Source: Gracilaria caudata
Taxonomy: Eukaryota; Rhodophyta; Florideophyceae; Gracilariales; Gracilariaceae
Assembly: GCA_030374735.1 (NCBI GenBank)
Contig: JASCIV010000016.1
Location: forward strand, 1-64,000
Direction: 5' to 3'
DNA length: 64,000 bases
In this document: positions 40,763 through 51,158 of the stretch, one piece after another
Layout: each line of letters opens with the position of its first letter
Numbering within the stretch: the stretch's first letter is position 1
The notes under the pieces: generated by a model
What the model was told of the DNA's origin: nothing
Seen by the model: only the letters and a program-made list of their open reading frames with translations
Database searches by the model: none
Program-made: the position numbers and the translations under genes

Positions 40763-41794
40763 TCAGAGAAAAGCCTGTCGCAGTGCCCGAACAATGAGGG
40801 TGTACACCTGTGCATCATCGAACAGCTGGTTGAAGTGGTCCAGTCCTTCAAGACTCTCGAAGCTGAAGCCACCGCCAAGCGAAGTGAACACTGGCTGCAA
40901 GATCTGCGCCGACAGATTACCAAACACAAATGGAACTACATCGTCGCCTGTGGCGTGAATCATAGTGAGGTTAAAGTCTCTTCTGCGCGTATCGAAGGCC
41001 TGTACATCCGATCGAAGATAATCACCAGCCCTGGGCAAACTACCCGATATAGCAACAGCGCCGGCCAGATCGAGCCCGGTGGACATGACGGTTTCTAACG
41101 CGGTAAAGGCTCCTAACGAGTGACCCATCACCGCGACACGCGACGTGGGGATGGACGCCTTGCACATCTGCGAGCGCACAGTGAAGTCGACGAACTGAGC
41201 GGCGCGGAACAGGCCCAAACGATCATTGTCAGCCGCTATCACATCCGCTAACGACGGAGATGCCGGTGGTGGAAGAAGATCAAAGTATGCGCGTGCTACT
41301 GTCACTGGCGGTGACATAAAGTTCGAAAATGTGATTTGACGGAACTGAACGAGCGGAAAATCAATTCGTATCTGAGAACCGAGCTCCGGATCGGTGGCAA
41401 GTAGTCGAGACAAAATTGGTACCATGGAAGCTTCATTGTCCGGCGGCACAATGCCGTGCAAGAAGATCAGCGCGAAGCGGGCTGGGCGCGGCGGAACAAA
41501 CGTGAACCCCTGTGGAGAACAAAGCAAAGTGTGTCCCGTGATGGGAATCATCCCGCCGCAGGTGAAGTTTTCTCCGGCGACGAGCTCCTCGATGCGCTCT
41601 TGAGTGACATTCTGCGCGGACAACGGCAGCAGAGACGGTTCAAAATACGTGGTGGTCCACGGCGGACGAGACAAGCGGAGCGCGGTGCATGGGAACAATT
41701 GGCTGATGATATCTAAGGGATCGAAGGCGGCGACGAGCGAGAGATGGGCGGCGAGAAGCACCGCTGCTAGGAATAGTGATGGATGAGGAGACAT
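40763..41794 (-). CDS. Secreted alpha/beta hydrolase
   Basis: This 343-residue protein has a signal peptide (FLAAVLLAAHLSLVAAF). The fold is shown by FALIFLHGI (oxyanion-side HG, about residue 113), the nucleophile elbow VMGHSLGAF (Ser226), an acid in ATGDDVVPF (Asp284 or 285) and the histidine in EGLDHFNQ (His320), so the triad is complete. Esterase, lipase or dienelactone-hydrolase-like activity is possible; the exact substrate is unknown. Several N-x-S/T sites (for example NVTQ, NFTC, NLSA) fit passage through the secretory pathway. The start is the first in-frame ATG at 41794. Confidence 0.88.
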   Translation of the reverse strand: MSPHPSLFLAAVLLAAHLSLVAAFDPLDIISQLFPCTALRLSRPPWTTTYFEPSLLPLSAQNVTQERIEELVAGENFTCGGMIPITGHTLLCSPQGFTFVPPRPARFALIFLHGIVPPDNEASMVPILSRLLATDPELGSQIRIDFPLVQFRQITFSNFMSPPVTVARAYFDLLPPPASPSLADVIAADNDRLGLFRAAQFVDFTVRSQMCKASIPTSRVAVMGHSLGAFTALETVMSTGLDLAGAVAISGSLPRAGDYLRSDVQAFDTRRRDFNLTMIHATGDDVVPFVFGNLSAQILQPVFTSLGGGFSFESLEGLDHFNQLFDDAQVYTLIVRALRQAFL

Positions 41795-42340
41795 GACGTC
41801 GAAGTGTCTACGGACAGAGCAGCGCCACAAATTCTGCTCCTTCGCATCCACTTAAGGCTGCGAGCGCGTGATGAGAGCAGAATCTGCTCAGCAAATTGGT
41901 GACGTACGGGCGGTGGCCCGCGCTCACGGTGCGGTGCGTGAAGCTGTGGCTACCTTCGTAACCGCGCAACGTGCTCACCGTCTTTTCTGTGTGTAACGGC
42001 CAACAGCGTCGAGGTGGACTCGACATCATGGCCATGGACACTGCTCCGTTAGAAAGACGCCGTTCAAGCAGTTGTATGAGAGCTCAGCGCGAATCCGCCC
42101 CGCCAACAAGATTACAGAACAGGGGTTTTTCCAACAGTCAACGCAATCGGTTTACGTCATAGACTGTGAATCAGTGCCGTTTCGATGGCCAATCGCGTGC
42201 GACCGCTTGGGAGCGCGCTACACTGTTGTCCGACACTGTAATGTTAACCCTGCCCCCGCTTTCCATTCGCCGCGGCGTCTTCGCCTGCCTGGCCCTCAGT
42301 TCGGTGTCATGGTTCGAACCACCGTTGTGCTTCGCCGCAC
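41795..42340. other. Divergent promoter region (hydrolase / DUF1499 protein)
   Basis: 546 bases between divergent genes. TACCTTCGTA lies at 41951-41960, 157 bases before the hydrolase start and 381 before the DUF1499 start. No gene seen. Confidence 0.55.
41951..41960 (+). promoter_or_regulatory. TACCTTCGTA motif, copy 5
   Basis: Exact copy in the space between two divergent genes, a typical position for a cis-regulatory site. Confidence 0.45.
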
Positions 42341-43003
42341 ATGTCATCATCCCCAGCCTTCGCGGGCGTCATCACGCCGCCATGTATGAGCTGTCGACCG
42401 GAGCGCGCTACCCAAGCCACCGGCAGAGTCGTCATCGCCGCGCTTGTAACCGTTGCGAACCTTATACACCCGTCGCTATCCGCGGCACTCGACTCACACA
42501 CGCTGCGCGGCGGACTGCTTGCCCCATGTGAGCCGCCTCGTCTCTCCTGCATTGTCTCTCAGCACGACGAGCCGCCCTCCTTTGTCGAGCCGTTTGAGTA
42601 CGACCCCGTCACAATCAGTGCCCGTCACGCCTTGCACGCCGTTCTAGATGCCGCTCTGCGCGAGAACGGCGCGAAGCTTGTTGAACACAGTGAGCAATAT
42701 CTGAGATTCCGCTTTGAACTTTCGCGTGGTGCTGTCGATGTTGCTGAGTTTTACTTCCCCGATGACGATGCGCTTGTTCATTTCCGCGCCGAAAGAGCAG
42801 ATGCTTCGTTCGATTACGGGAGCAATCGTGCGCGATTACGTCGAATAGGCGTGCGTGCGCACTTGACCAGGTTGTATGTGCAGAGGAATCGGGAGCGTGT
42901 GTTTGGGCTGTTTGAGAGCCCGTTTGATCGTTTTGGTCCTTCGGCTGTCGACATCGATGCGATCATCGACAATGCGCCTATTTCGGCCCGACCCATTCGA
43001 TGA
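42341..43003 (+). CDS. DUF1499 family protein, probably plastid
   Basis: This 220-residue protein has a C-terminal domain (about 75-215) following the DUF1499 pattern. FEYDPVTISARHALHAVLDA opens the domain, RFRFELSRGAVDVAEFYF is the central strand pair, and SNRARLRRIGVRA is the usual Arg-rich end motif. The biochemical role of DUF1499 is not known. The N terminus (about 1-50) is Ser/Ala-rich with a hydrophobic stretch VVIAALVTVANLIHPSLSAAL, like a transit peptide followed by a thylakoid-lumen signal. Lumen location is inference. The start is ATG. Confidence 0.8.
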   Translation: MSSSPAFAGVITPPCMSCRPERATQATGRVVIAALVTVANLIHPSLSAALDSHTLRGGLLAPCEPPRLSCIVSQHDEPPSFVEPFEYDPVTISARHALHAVLDAALRENGAKLVEHSEQYLRFRFELSRGAVDVAEFYFPDDDALVHFRAERADASFDYGSNRARLRRIGVRAHLTRLYVQRNRERVFGLFESPFDRFGPSAVDIDAIIDNAPISARPIR

Positions 43004-44804
43004 TGACGAGTTGCATTTTTTTTTTTTGAGAGGTTGTCAGCTTATCATGTGGTCCACAAAGCATACGAGAAACTCATTCATCACCTCCGTCTTCATACCT
43101 CAGAGACGCTCATGTTCCGATTGAGTGGATGGATAACATTACATGCGACGTAAGGATGCGAAGGTAGTTACGTGTTCGAATCGTTGCTGTTATGCTTCGC
43201 TGCATAATCAGTTTGTTTCTTTGATAGCCAAACGACCGACTTTGCAAATGCGCGTTTTAATGAGGCCCTTCTCAACTAATTCTACATAGAAACGTTTTGT
43301 TCACCGTCAAACTTTTGTTTGAGCTCATTTGCAATCCTCCAATAACCTTACACACAGTCAATCAGCATGGGTTGTAGAATAGCGTTAAAGTGGCACATGA
43401 GCGAGAGATCATCAGCTTTCACAGCACAAACAGGGTTTGGATAAAGAGAATCATGATTGATTCAACTGATTCAACACTCGGAGTAACATTGGCGCATGAA
43501 GGATAGGAGAGTTGCCCTTGGAGGCGTACGTCCTGATGCCAACGCTGCTCCTTTTGAGCAAAGAATATCGTTACCGTCCACCCTTCACGCCAGCAACATT
43601 AGGGGTAACGCACAACAAAGCGTCAGTGTGACAAGCGGGTTGCGATAGCTCGCCAAGTGCGACAAGAAGACCAAGTCCAACACCGCACTTTCGCATGAAA
43701 TTCTGCGTAGCAAAGGTGAGCATTCTCTTCACCGGCCCTGTCCTTCTATTAAACTGCTTCGGCAAGCCCGACAAGTACAGTGCTTGCAATTCTATAACGT
43801 TGGCTCTCCCTTTATGTGTAGCAAGCGTCTGACGACTCATGTGAATCACATGATGTGATAACCAGAAGCGTGGGCCTGCGCACTGGTACACTAGAGAAAG
43901 AGGGAGAAGAGAAGAGAAAGCGGTCCCAAGATTGGGCGAGATCATGTTCACCGCCAACAACATGCTTAGCAGAGAGTATCCTTACAACTTTAGCTCCACG
44001 TCGAATGACTTGAGCGGTGAGCGGCGAGCTCAAGCACGTGTTAACCCTCTTACCCAAAATCGACTTCATTCAACATCAGGAAACTTGTTTTCTCGTCTGT
44101 TTTGAATTGCAGAATGATTGACACTCGTATTCAAACCACCCTTGTATTATCGTAGAAATTAGGGCTCAGCAGCAGTACCCTTGTCTCATATGCTGGTGAA
44201 CGTACGCTTGCACTGCAACGTTTTGAGGAAACAACGGAGAGCGTTAAGTTCTGACAAATTTAAGGTTATACAGTATCGATCTCCGATGGCGTTCCCCATT
44301 GACAGTGGATTGAGTGGAGTGAATTCTTCAGCAGATATGATACAGAATCTATTTAACACATACAGTATGCCGAGTGAGAGGAAAGAAACCCCACTGTCTT
44401 GATAGATCTGCAATAACCTTCCAGGATGGTTCCATCAATGCAACTTTCCAGGTAGCACTCTACCCAACCGAATTCGACGCCTATTGCTGGACAGTGGCCG
44501 CAGAAGTTCTTGGGCTTCAGAGGAAAGAGAAATTTTCTCTAACGAAACTTCTCCTTTAAAGTAGCAAAAGAACATGAAAGTCCACAATGCAAAAGACGGT
44601 TGCGACAGCGTCATTTTGTAAAGATTATTGTGCGAGTGCAAAACAAAGATTTGCTATATATGTAGTTGAAGTTTCGATCCAGTATCTATGCATAACAGAT
44701 TTTCTAGTTTTAAGCTTATCTGTGACAATTAACCTAGCTAAAGTAAAGCGTTTCAATTTAGCCCAAATGTTAGTATCGTAGTAAATGTTACGACATTTTG
44801 TTGT
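43004..44804. other. Intergenic region without a firm gene
   Basis: 1.8 kb between convergent genes. A T9 run starts at 43018. A near-copy of the repeated motif (GCGAAGGTAGTTACG) is at about 43158. An ATG-started minus-strand frame (43571-43963, 130 residues) has no recognisable domain and is not called. Confidence 0.5.
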
Positions 44805-46100
44805 CTATACATAGTCTTCTTCACTGGTCACCGACGATGATAACGAAAGCGATGATGACAGTTTGCAGCGGGGAGACTTTTGCGGTAATTGTGCGTAATA
44901 TTCATGATAGGCGTCTCGGCTAGAGTCATTCTTCGGTAGTTGCCCTTTTCGAATAGCCCGAAGAGTCAAAATTGTGACAACCAGTAGCGCGACTGCTGCC
45001 GCAGCAAGCGCGGAAGTGGCGAGAAGTCTCCAAAACATATTCTGTTGCGACTCATAGCGCAGAATAATGGCGGATGCGGCTCCGGAGAGCGGGAACACAT
45101 ATGCCCACCAAACGATTGCGAAAGGTTGATGAAGCCATGTGTGAAACAGTCTGAGAAGAAGGGCATAAATGAATAAGTCGATGTACAGTGCAATATCGGA
45201 AAGTGTGTTCCAAGGGAGCGGAGAAGGTGTTTCTAGGAACATTGACGGTGAGGCGACGGTTGCCTTTTGTTTGGCTGCTTGAAGGAACAGAATCGCTATT
45301 GTAGCCTGCGCCGGTGGTGCCAAGAAGAGGCAGAAAATTGGGCTTGGTGACTGGCTTGACTTTTCCAGGGCGGGAGTGAGGTGCTGAAAGACAGTGACGA
45401 ATATAACAAGCCAGAACAGTACGCCCGGGACGAGTAGGAATAGCGCTAGATCAGGAAGATTAAGAGTAGAGGCCGCGATGGACAGAACAAAGTATGCGAT
45501 GGTTTGCATGAAAAGTAGCGGGTAGGTTGAAGCTACTGGAGTTGAAACGTGTAGCCACTGACCGTATGTGTACAGCGAAAGAATGAACTGATAGAGAAAG
45601 GCAGAATAGAAAAAGAAGAGAGACACACCATAGCTGCGTAACTGTGGTGGAGACGAGAGAATTGCAAGCGGCACGATAATGGCTGGCAGAAAGAAGAAGT
45701 TAATCAGTCGAGGGTTGGAAAAGTCGCGTGCAATTGAGTTGGGGAATACGAAGATTCTCATCAAGGTGAGTAAAGTGCAAAGAGACAGAACCATGCACGA
45801 GATGACAAAGAAAACGGAGGCGACGATCTCAGGGCTTCCAATTCGACTGGCTGTCCGGAGGGATGCCGTGAACGCAAAGAAGGCCAGAGCAATGGCATTG
45901 TGGGAGACGTCAAATTGGACAATTCGCTGACGCCACTTGGGAGGCACGGTCGACGGCGAATCACTAGAAGAACGGAAGGAAGACACGGCCGTAAGGACGG
46001 ACAGGACTGTGGAGGGCAGGGCGGCGACGGGAGGAGGGGGTGACGGCGACATTGCAGCTCTGGCGGAAGAGAGCGCAAAGGTGCCGTACTGCTGGGACAT
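44805..46100 (-). CDS. SLAC1/TehA-family anion channel or transporter
   Basis: This 431-residue membrane protein has about ten helices. It matches the tellurite-resistance/dicarboxylate transporter family that includes plant SLAC1 anion channels and fungal malate permeases. Recognisable family segments are DFSNPRLINFFFLPAI (equivalent to the HPVR-NFFFAPW region), LAPPAQATIA and IVWWAYVFPLSGAASA. The N-terminal about 60 residues are Ser/Pro-rich and the tail is Ser/Asp/Glu-rich (SLSLSSSVTSEEDYV), so both could be phosphorylation-regulated, as SLAC1 is. The location is probably the plasma membrane. The transported anion (chloride, nitrate, malate) is not decidable. The start is ATG; single exon. 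Confidence 0.85.
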   Translation of the reverse strand: MSQQYGTFALSSARAAMSPSPPPPVAALPSTVLSVLTAVSSFRSSSDSPSTVPPKWRQRIVQFDVSHNAIALAFFAFTASLRTASRIGSPEIVASVFFVISCMVLSLCTLLTLMRIFVFPNSIARDFSNPRLINFFFLPAIIVPLAILSSPPQLRSYGVSLFFFYSAFLYQFILSLYTYGQWLHVSTPVASTYPLLFMQTIAYFVLSIAASTLNLPDLALFLLVPGVLFWLVIFVTVFQHLTPALEKSSQSPSPIFCLFLAPPAQATIAILFLQAAKQKATVASPSMFLETPSPLPWNTLSDIALYIDLFIYALLLRLFHTWLHQPFAIVWWAYVFPLSGAASAIILRYESQQNMFWRLLATSALAAAAVALLVVTILTLRAIRKGQLPKNDSSRDAYHEYYAQLPQKSPRCKLSSSLSLSSSVTSEEDYV

Positions 46101-48773
46101 TGAAGTATGATAGTGATGGCCGACAGTGCAGCGAGGAATGAAGAGGGATCCCGCGGGAAAAAGTATGCCAAGGTGCGGAAGGGGGAGCTAGAAATGGGCA
46201 ACACAGAGGGCAACGCAAGGGGCAACGTAAAGCGCACGGGGAAGCTGTGACGAAGCGGAGCGCTAACACGCAGCGGACACGCGTCGAAACGCGTCTGGCA
46301 GAAGCCCTTGGGGTGCTCCACAAGCAGCTATCGGCGGGGCACTGGCGCGAGGACGACGCGCATTTGGCGCGAGAAATGCGGAAAGCGCGCACCCTGGCAA
46401 ATAGTGCGTTGACCAAGCGAAGGACAGCCACGTGACGTGCCGTTAGGAAAGCCTATGCCGCATCGGCTTGCACCAGCACGCACAGCACTTTCACAAGTAG
46501 TTTCTACGTTTCGATGGCTGCCAGCGGAGTGTAAAGTCGTCGCGAGTGCCTCTGTCTGGCGGTTCTGCGCTGACGGCCGCCTTCGAGACTCGGCTCTGCT
46601 CGCGTGAGCGTTGACGCTGGTGCTTCCGGCGAAGTGTTCTGCCGCTGCCCAACCGTCCGTGCCGCAGTTGGAGGTGCCGAGTGCGCCGTTACGCTGGTCC
46701 AACAAATCGCCAGTGCTCTGCTATAATGCTGATATCGTCAACTTTATCCACAGCCTTCTGTCCAGCCGTCCTAAGACCGTTCCGTATCCGTAGACCAGCA
46801 ACCATGCAATACGAGCGAGAGTTTCCGCCTGCAAGGACGGTACCAGCGTACCGCTTACGGGCATCCTTGGGGATGCATTGCATCCCCCATTGCTTGGGGA
46901 AGCGTTGCCGCGAATTCGCATCCATTCCAAAATACCAATCGCACCACCACCCACGTGTGCGTGGCGCGATTGATCTCGGCAGAATCTGCCCCAATAATCG
47001 CATTCTATAAAACACTTGACCACTGCCTGTCAAATAATTTGCCGCCCGCCGCGCGGCTGACAAGTCCGACAACCCAATCGTTTGTAACATACACGACCAG
47101 GTATGAACGATTATTGAAAACCGAGTGTATTCACCACACCTTCCACCAACGTGACGATGGGCAAACTAACCACAGTAATATTATTAGCAACGACCACGAC
47201 AGCAACCAGTTTAAAAACGTCTTCGTCATGCTCTGCTTGCGAAATGGTGATAAGCTAACAGTTAGTTAGCGAGTTGACGAGAGCGTCTGCGAGAGAGAGA
47301 GAGGTCAACATCGACTTTATCACACGTACTCGCACTACGTGCCGCACTCATGAGAGTCCATGCTCTGTTCAGAGAGCTCCATACAGCCATATCAAAAAGC
47401 GTGGTAAGCGGGGCGAGGGCAAAGCCCGAGGCCAGAGGCACATCCCAATGCAAAAATCTTCGAGGCTTACAGCCACAACCCCGTATTTCTATACCCTTCG
47501 CAAGTGATCAGTTGTCGGCGCACAAAGTAGCAAGCGAACAAATTCGAAAATCCTCGATGGAACAGGAGGGTGGGGGGCCTGACTTTTGAAAGCATCTACG
47601 GCGGAAAAAGAAAGGACAACGTGCGCGCAATCACCACTCGTTTTCGGTCAAAGTCGAAAACATGAACCTTCGGTTACGATAATTCCAACGATGCAGTGAT
47701 GATGCTTTTTGGCTCAATGCGCGAGTCCTCTTCTTCAATCACACGCCCGTCCGAGCTGATTACTTTCAAGTGTGCTGGATTCTAATGTTATTCGGGAGCG
47801 TTCCTGGAGAAAATCACCGAACACCAGTGCAAAACGCAGTCATCACCAAGAACGGTACAACAGCATATGTGTGTCGTGATTGACATCACTTGCTTTTTAC
47901 TACGCGTCATCTACGTTGACCCACCGATGATCAGGTTCAATTGACAACGAGCGCATCCGCACGTACTATGGCCCACTGCTAGCTAGGAGTGGCTACTTTC
48001 ACACTACATCAGCTATCATCTTCGGCTGAAATATAGTGCACTCGGTTATGAAATGCCCATACTCCTTTCGTCCAAACATGGCTGAAAAGAAGTGCACTGC
48101 CCGCGTTGTCACACTTCGTCGTACTGTACAAGGGTTACCCATACAAGAGTACGTCACAGATGGGCAGAAATGACCAACGCCAGCACATTCAAATATTTGA
48201 ATGGCTGTCAACGGCCATCACTCAGCCAAACCTTTTACTAACATTGATGATTCAGCAAGTGGGGAAGAGGTTATCAAGCTTAGCGTTTATCATTGGCCAG
48301 GAGGATGCGGCCGAAACAAAAACGGCCAACAGAGGAAGGAGGCGCCTCTACGTAGTAAAAGGGCCTTCAAGAAGAGGAGGAACACTTGCAAAGATCTTTT
48401 GTTTCGCACACAGTAATGGAAACTTGTGTACTTCTTTTTCCACTGGGGACTCGTCGACAAACCCGATTGCCTCCCAATGAGCAGAATACTAGAATCGACA
48501 GCCTCTGAGGACCTCAGGTGCTAGTCAGTTCCGCAAAAAGTTTGTCTTTTGTGTAACTTGTTGTACGTGCTGGACCTCCACTCCCAGTTGGAAACAACAA
48601 TGAAGAAAGTAGCGAAAGACTATAGCTACTCACAACGATTTGTAAAGGTCCTATCGCATGCTAACTATTTGTAGTGCTTGCATTTGGCTTTCACGATTGC
48701 GACCTGAAAACAGTATTTGGTCTTTGAGAGCTTCCCTATTCTCTTCTCAAAGTTTGGTTGGCTCGACTTGTAT
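46101..48773. other. Long gene-poor region
   Basis: 2.7 kb with no gene I can support. It contains a near-perfect palindrome GGGGATGCA-T-TGCATCCCC at 46869-46887. Frames such as 48106-48480 lack protein-like character. Confidence 0.55.
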
Positions 48774-50420
48774 CTAAGCAGCCGAAGTTCTAACTGGTGT
48801 ATCGACGCAGCCAGTGAAGTTTTCGTTGCTGGTTTGTCCGAAGCCGCAAAGAAAACATTGATGATTACCCTCTGTCTCTTTGTAAGATCCCGGAAAACAG
48901 GTTTTACAGAACCCCCTGAACGAATCAAACTCCATTCCTGGTGGACAAACACCACACTCAGCTGTTGAGACAATAAAAGTCGTGCCCTTGGGACAGTTAT
49001 GAAGTATGCATGCCGTGGAGTTTTCGTTGCTTCGAGAGCCAGGAGGGCAAAAGCTACAGAATCTCTCATTTTTTTGTCTGGAGAAGGAATTCAGATCGCA
49101 AGGAGAGCATCTCTTCTCTTGCTCGTCGTAGTGAGTACCAGGAAAGCAGGCGCCACATGTTCGGTTTTGCAGAAGTACCTGACCCAGAGGGCATTCTATG
49201 CATTCTGCAGCGGCTTCAAATGAGAAGCTGTTACTCGGACAAGTCAGGCAGTACGACAAGATATTAAAGAAGTCCGTGTATGTTCCAACCCGACACTCCA
49301 CACAATACGGTTGATTCTCCAGCGTTTCCGAATAGAAATATTCTTCATTTATGCTTCCGGAGTAGTAACTCCCCGGAAGACACGAGCCGTAGCTTCCATC
49401 TTCCATTATTGCTGTACCCGGTTCACAAGCCGTACAATCCGTTCTATCCTCCGTGGAGAATGTGTTTGGCGGACAAGGAATACATGGTCGATCCCCTTCG
49501 TCGGCTTTGTAATACATATCCTTGAACCTACGACATTGGCGTAGTTCCGCATCGTAATATGTGCCAGCAGGACATATGCCGCACTTCCATTCAGGGTCTC
49601 GCGCCAAAGAGCTGTAATAAAAGTCGAAAGGATAAAACGAATTGGTTGGAATGGATCCAGGGGTAGGGGTCGTGTAAGAGAGTGGACAAGCGGGAGACTC
49701 TCGTTTGGATGAAACTCAGTTTACAATGTATGAGTGTTAGCTCTCTTCTCTGAGACTATCAGAAGAGAGCAACACCTTAAGTACTCTAAACGTACGAGGA
49801 GTTCATGTTTGAATTCAAACATGAACTCTCATGAATTCAAACTAAACGGTTGTGAATTGAAATGAATGGTTGTCTATGATTCTCTTACAGGTCGGCTTTA
49901 TGGGTACTTCTCCATCTGGGCAAACTGTGCAATTGATCGCACCTTCGTTTGAGATTGTCATCTCTGGACAAGGTAAACAGTTTGCTTGTCCAGCATGAGG
50001 CTGATATGTATCCTCTCGACAACGAAAGCAATCTTCTGAGAAACCACCGAAGAGGCCACCATAGAGATACCCCAAACCGTCGCCGCCATAGGTACCAGGT
50101 GGACAGACCACACATTGATTAATGTCTTCTCTGCGAACACTTCCAGGTTCACATGAAGTTCTGTCTTCATTCGCTACGGTTTCCGCACTGCAGGGCAAGC
50201 AAGTTGTGCTTCCAGCTGTTGGCTGAATGTGATCATCCAAACACGGCCTACATCCAGATTGTCCACTTTCTGGCTGATAGTATCCAGGTGGACAGAACAG
50301 GCAGCGCCCTTCGTTTGAGTAAGACCCAGGATCACAAGCATGTGCCCGAAATATACAGAAGAACAAAACAGCAGAAATGAAGAATGCCTTTGCCGTATTT
50401 TGCGAATGAATTGAATTCAT
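48774..50420 (-). CDS. Secreted cysteine-rich repeat protein, paralogue C, two exons
   Basis: Predicted to be 490 residues. The signal peptide (AFFISAVLFFCIFRAHA) is followed by tandem repeats of about 45-50 residues with the pattern CPPGxYxxxxxxxxCxxC. This resembles the ephrin-receptor-like (GCC2/GCC3) and TNF-receptor cysteine modules of extracellular proteins. There is no membrane helix, so it is probably secreted to the wall or matrix; its partner is unknown. I join two frames: exon 1 (50420-49889, ending KPT) and exon 2 (49714-48774). The 174-bp intron has GTAAGA, a CTAAC branch-like site and an AG end; this keeps the frame and gives a segment (PTNSFYPFDFYYSSL) like that in paralogue B. 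Paralogues A (55330-56703) and B (51159-52542) lack an intron here. Confidence 0.75.
49715..49888 (-). other. Palindrome-rich intron in paralogue C
   Basis: Predicted intron of 174 bp. It contains a perfect 26-bp palindrome (49801-49826), and an inverted repeat GCTCTCTTCT...AGAAGAGAGC whose inner arm lies at about 49740-49770. Neither relative has sequence at this point, so the intron may be a recent insertion. Confidence 0.6.
49801..49826. repeat. Perfect 26-bp palindrome
   Basis: GTTCATGTTTGAA followed by TTCAAACATGAAC; the whole stretch equals its reverse complement. A partial third arm (CATGAATTCAAAC) follows directly. Confidence 0.9.
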
Positions 50421-51158
50421 TCTAGAAGATTCGCAAACGGAACCGACAGTGTTCCACTACGATAATGATAGCACGAAGCAAATAAGACCAAGAACTTTCT
50501 GCAAACATCAAACCGAGCAGCTCTTAGCTTCTCTATGAACAGAACTACAAGGTTCAACAAGAAAAAGCATGAGCAGCTTTCATTAACTAGTAGGTGGAAA
50601 TAACTGTAGCGCGGTCGGAAGAGGATAAATGTATCATTTCACTTCTGGCACTGGATTGGCACTAGAACTTACACAAGTTGTCTTCGCTCACCATTGCGAA
50701 AAGGACGTTTCACCCGGAACCCTGAAGACAGTAGAGAGGCATGAAAGAGTTTGTTTTATGGAGATCAAAGTCGACTGGGACCAGTCATCTGACGGCAATA
50801 ATGCTTTTTGTCTTTGCTGGAAAAAACGCTGTCTTCTTTAGAATGCAAACTGCAGTTTGTTTGAACTGCTCGCCTGAAAGCTTTCCAATATTATTCTTCA
50901 TGGTGGTTCCTGATGACTTGTTAATGACAGCATCCAGAATCTAGGAAGAGGCCTAAGACGACGTCACGCTGCACTCAAGGATCGAAATCGATGTCATTGC
51001 ACTTAATCGAGGGTTTATTGTCTTTGTTCCAGAAGCTCACGGTTGAAGGCAAGGAAAAGGCTCTTATTTTACCTCCATTCGTACAACCCAAATTTAGAGG
51101 AATGCTTTTATCCTGAGCTCGAAAAGACACCTTGCTTTGGAGTTCAAGCAAATACCTG
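50421..51158. other. Spacer between cysteine-rich paralogues C and B
   Basis: About 740 bases without a recognised gene. The left part is the promoter region of paralogue C; no clear TATA box. Confidence 0.5.

Noticed and set aside
43571..43963. ATG-started 130-residue minus-strand frame
   Set aside because: No recognisable domain, signal peptide or paralogue; compatible with a chance frame.
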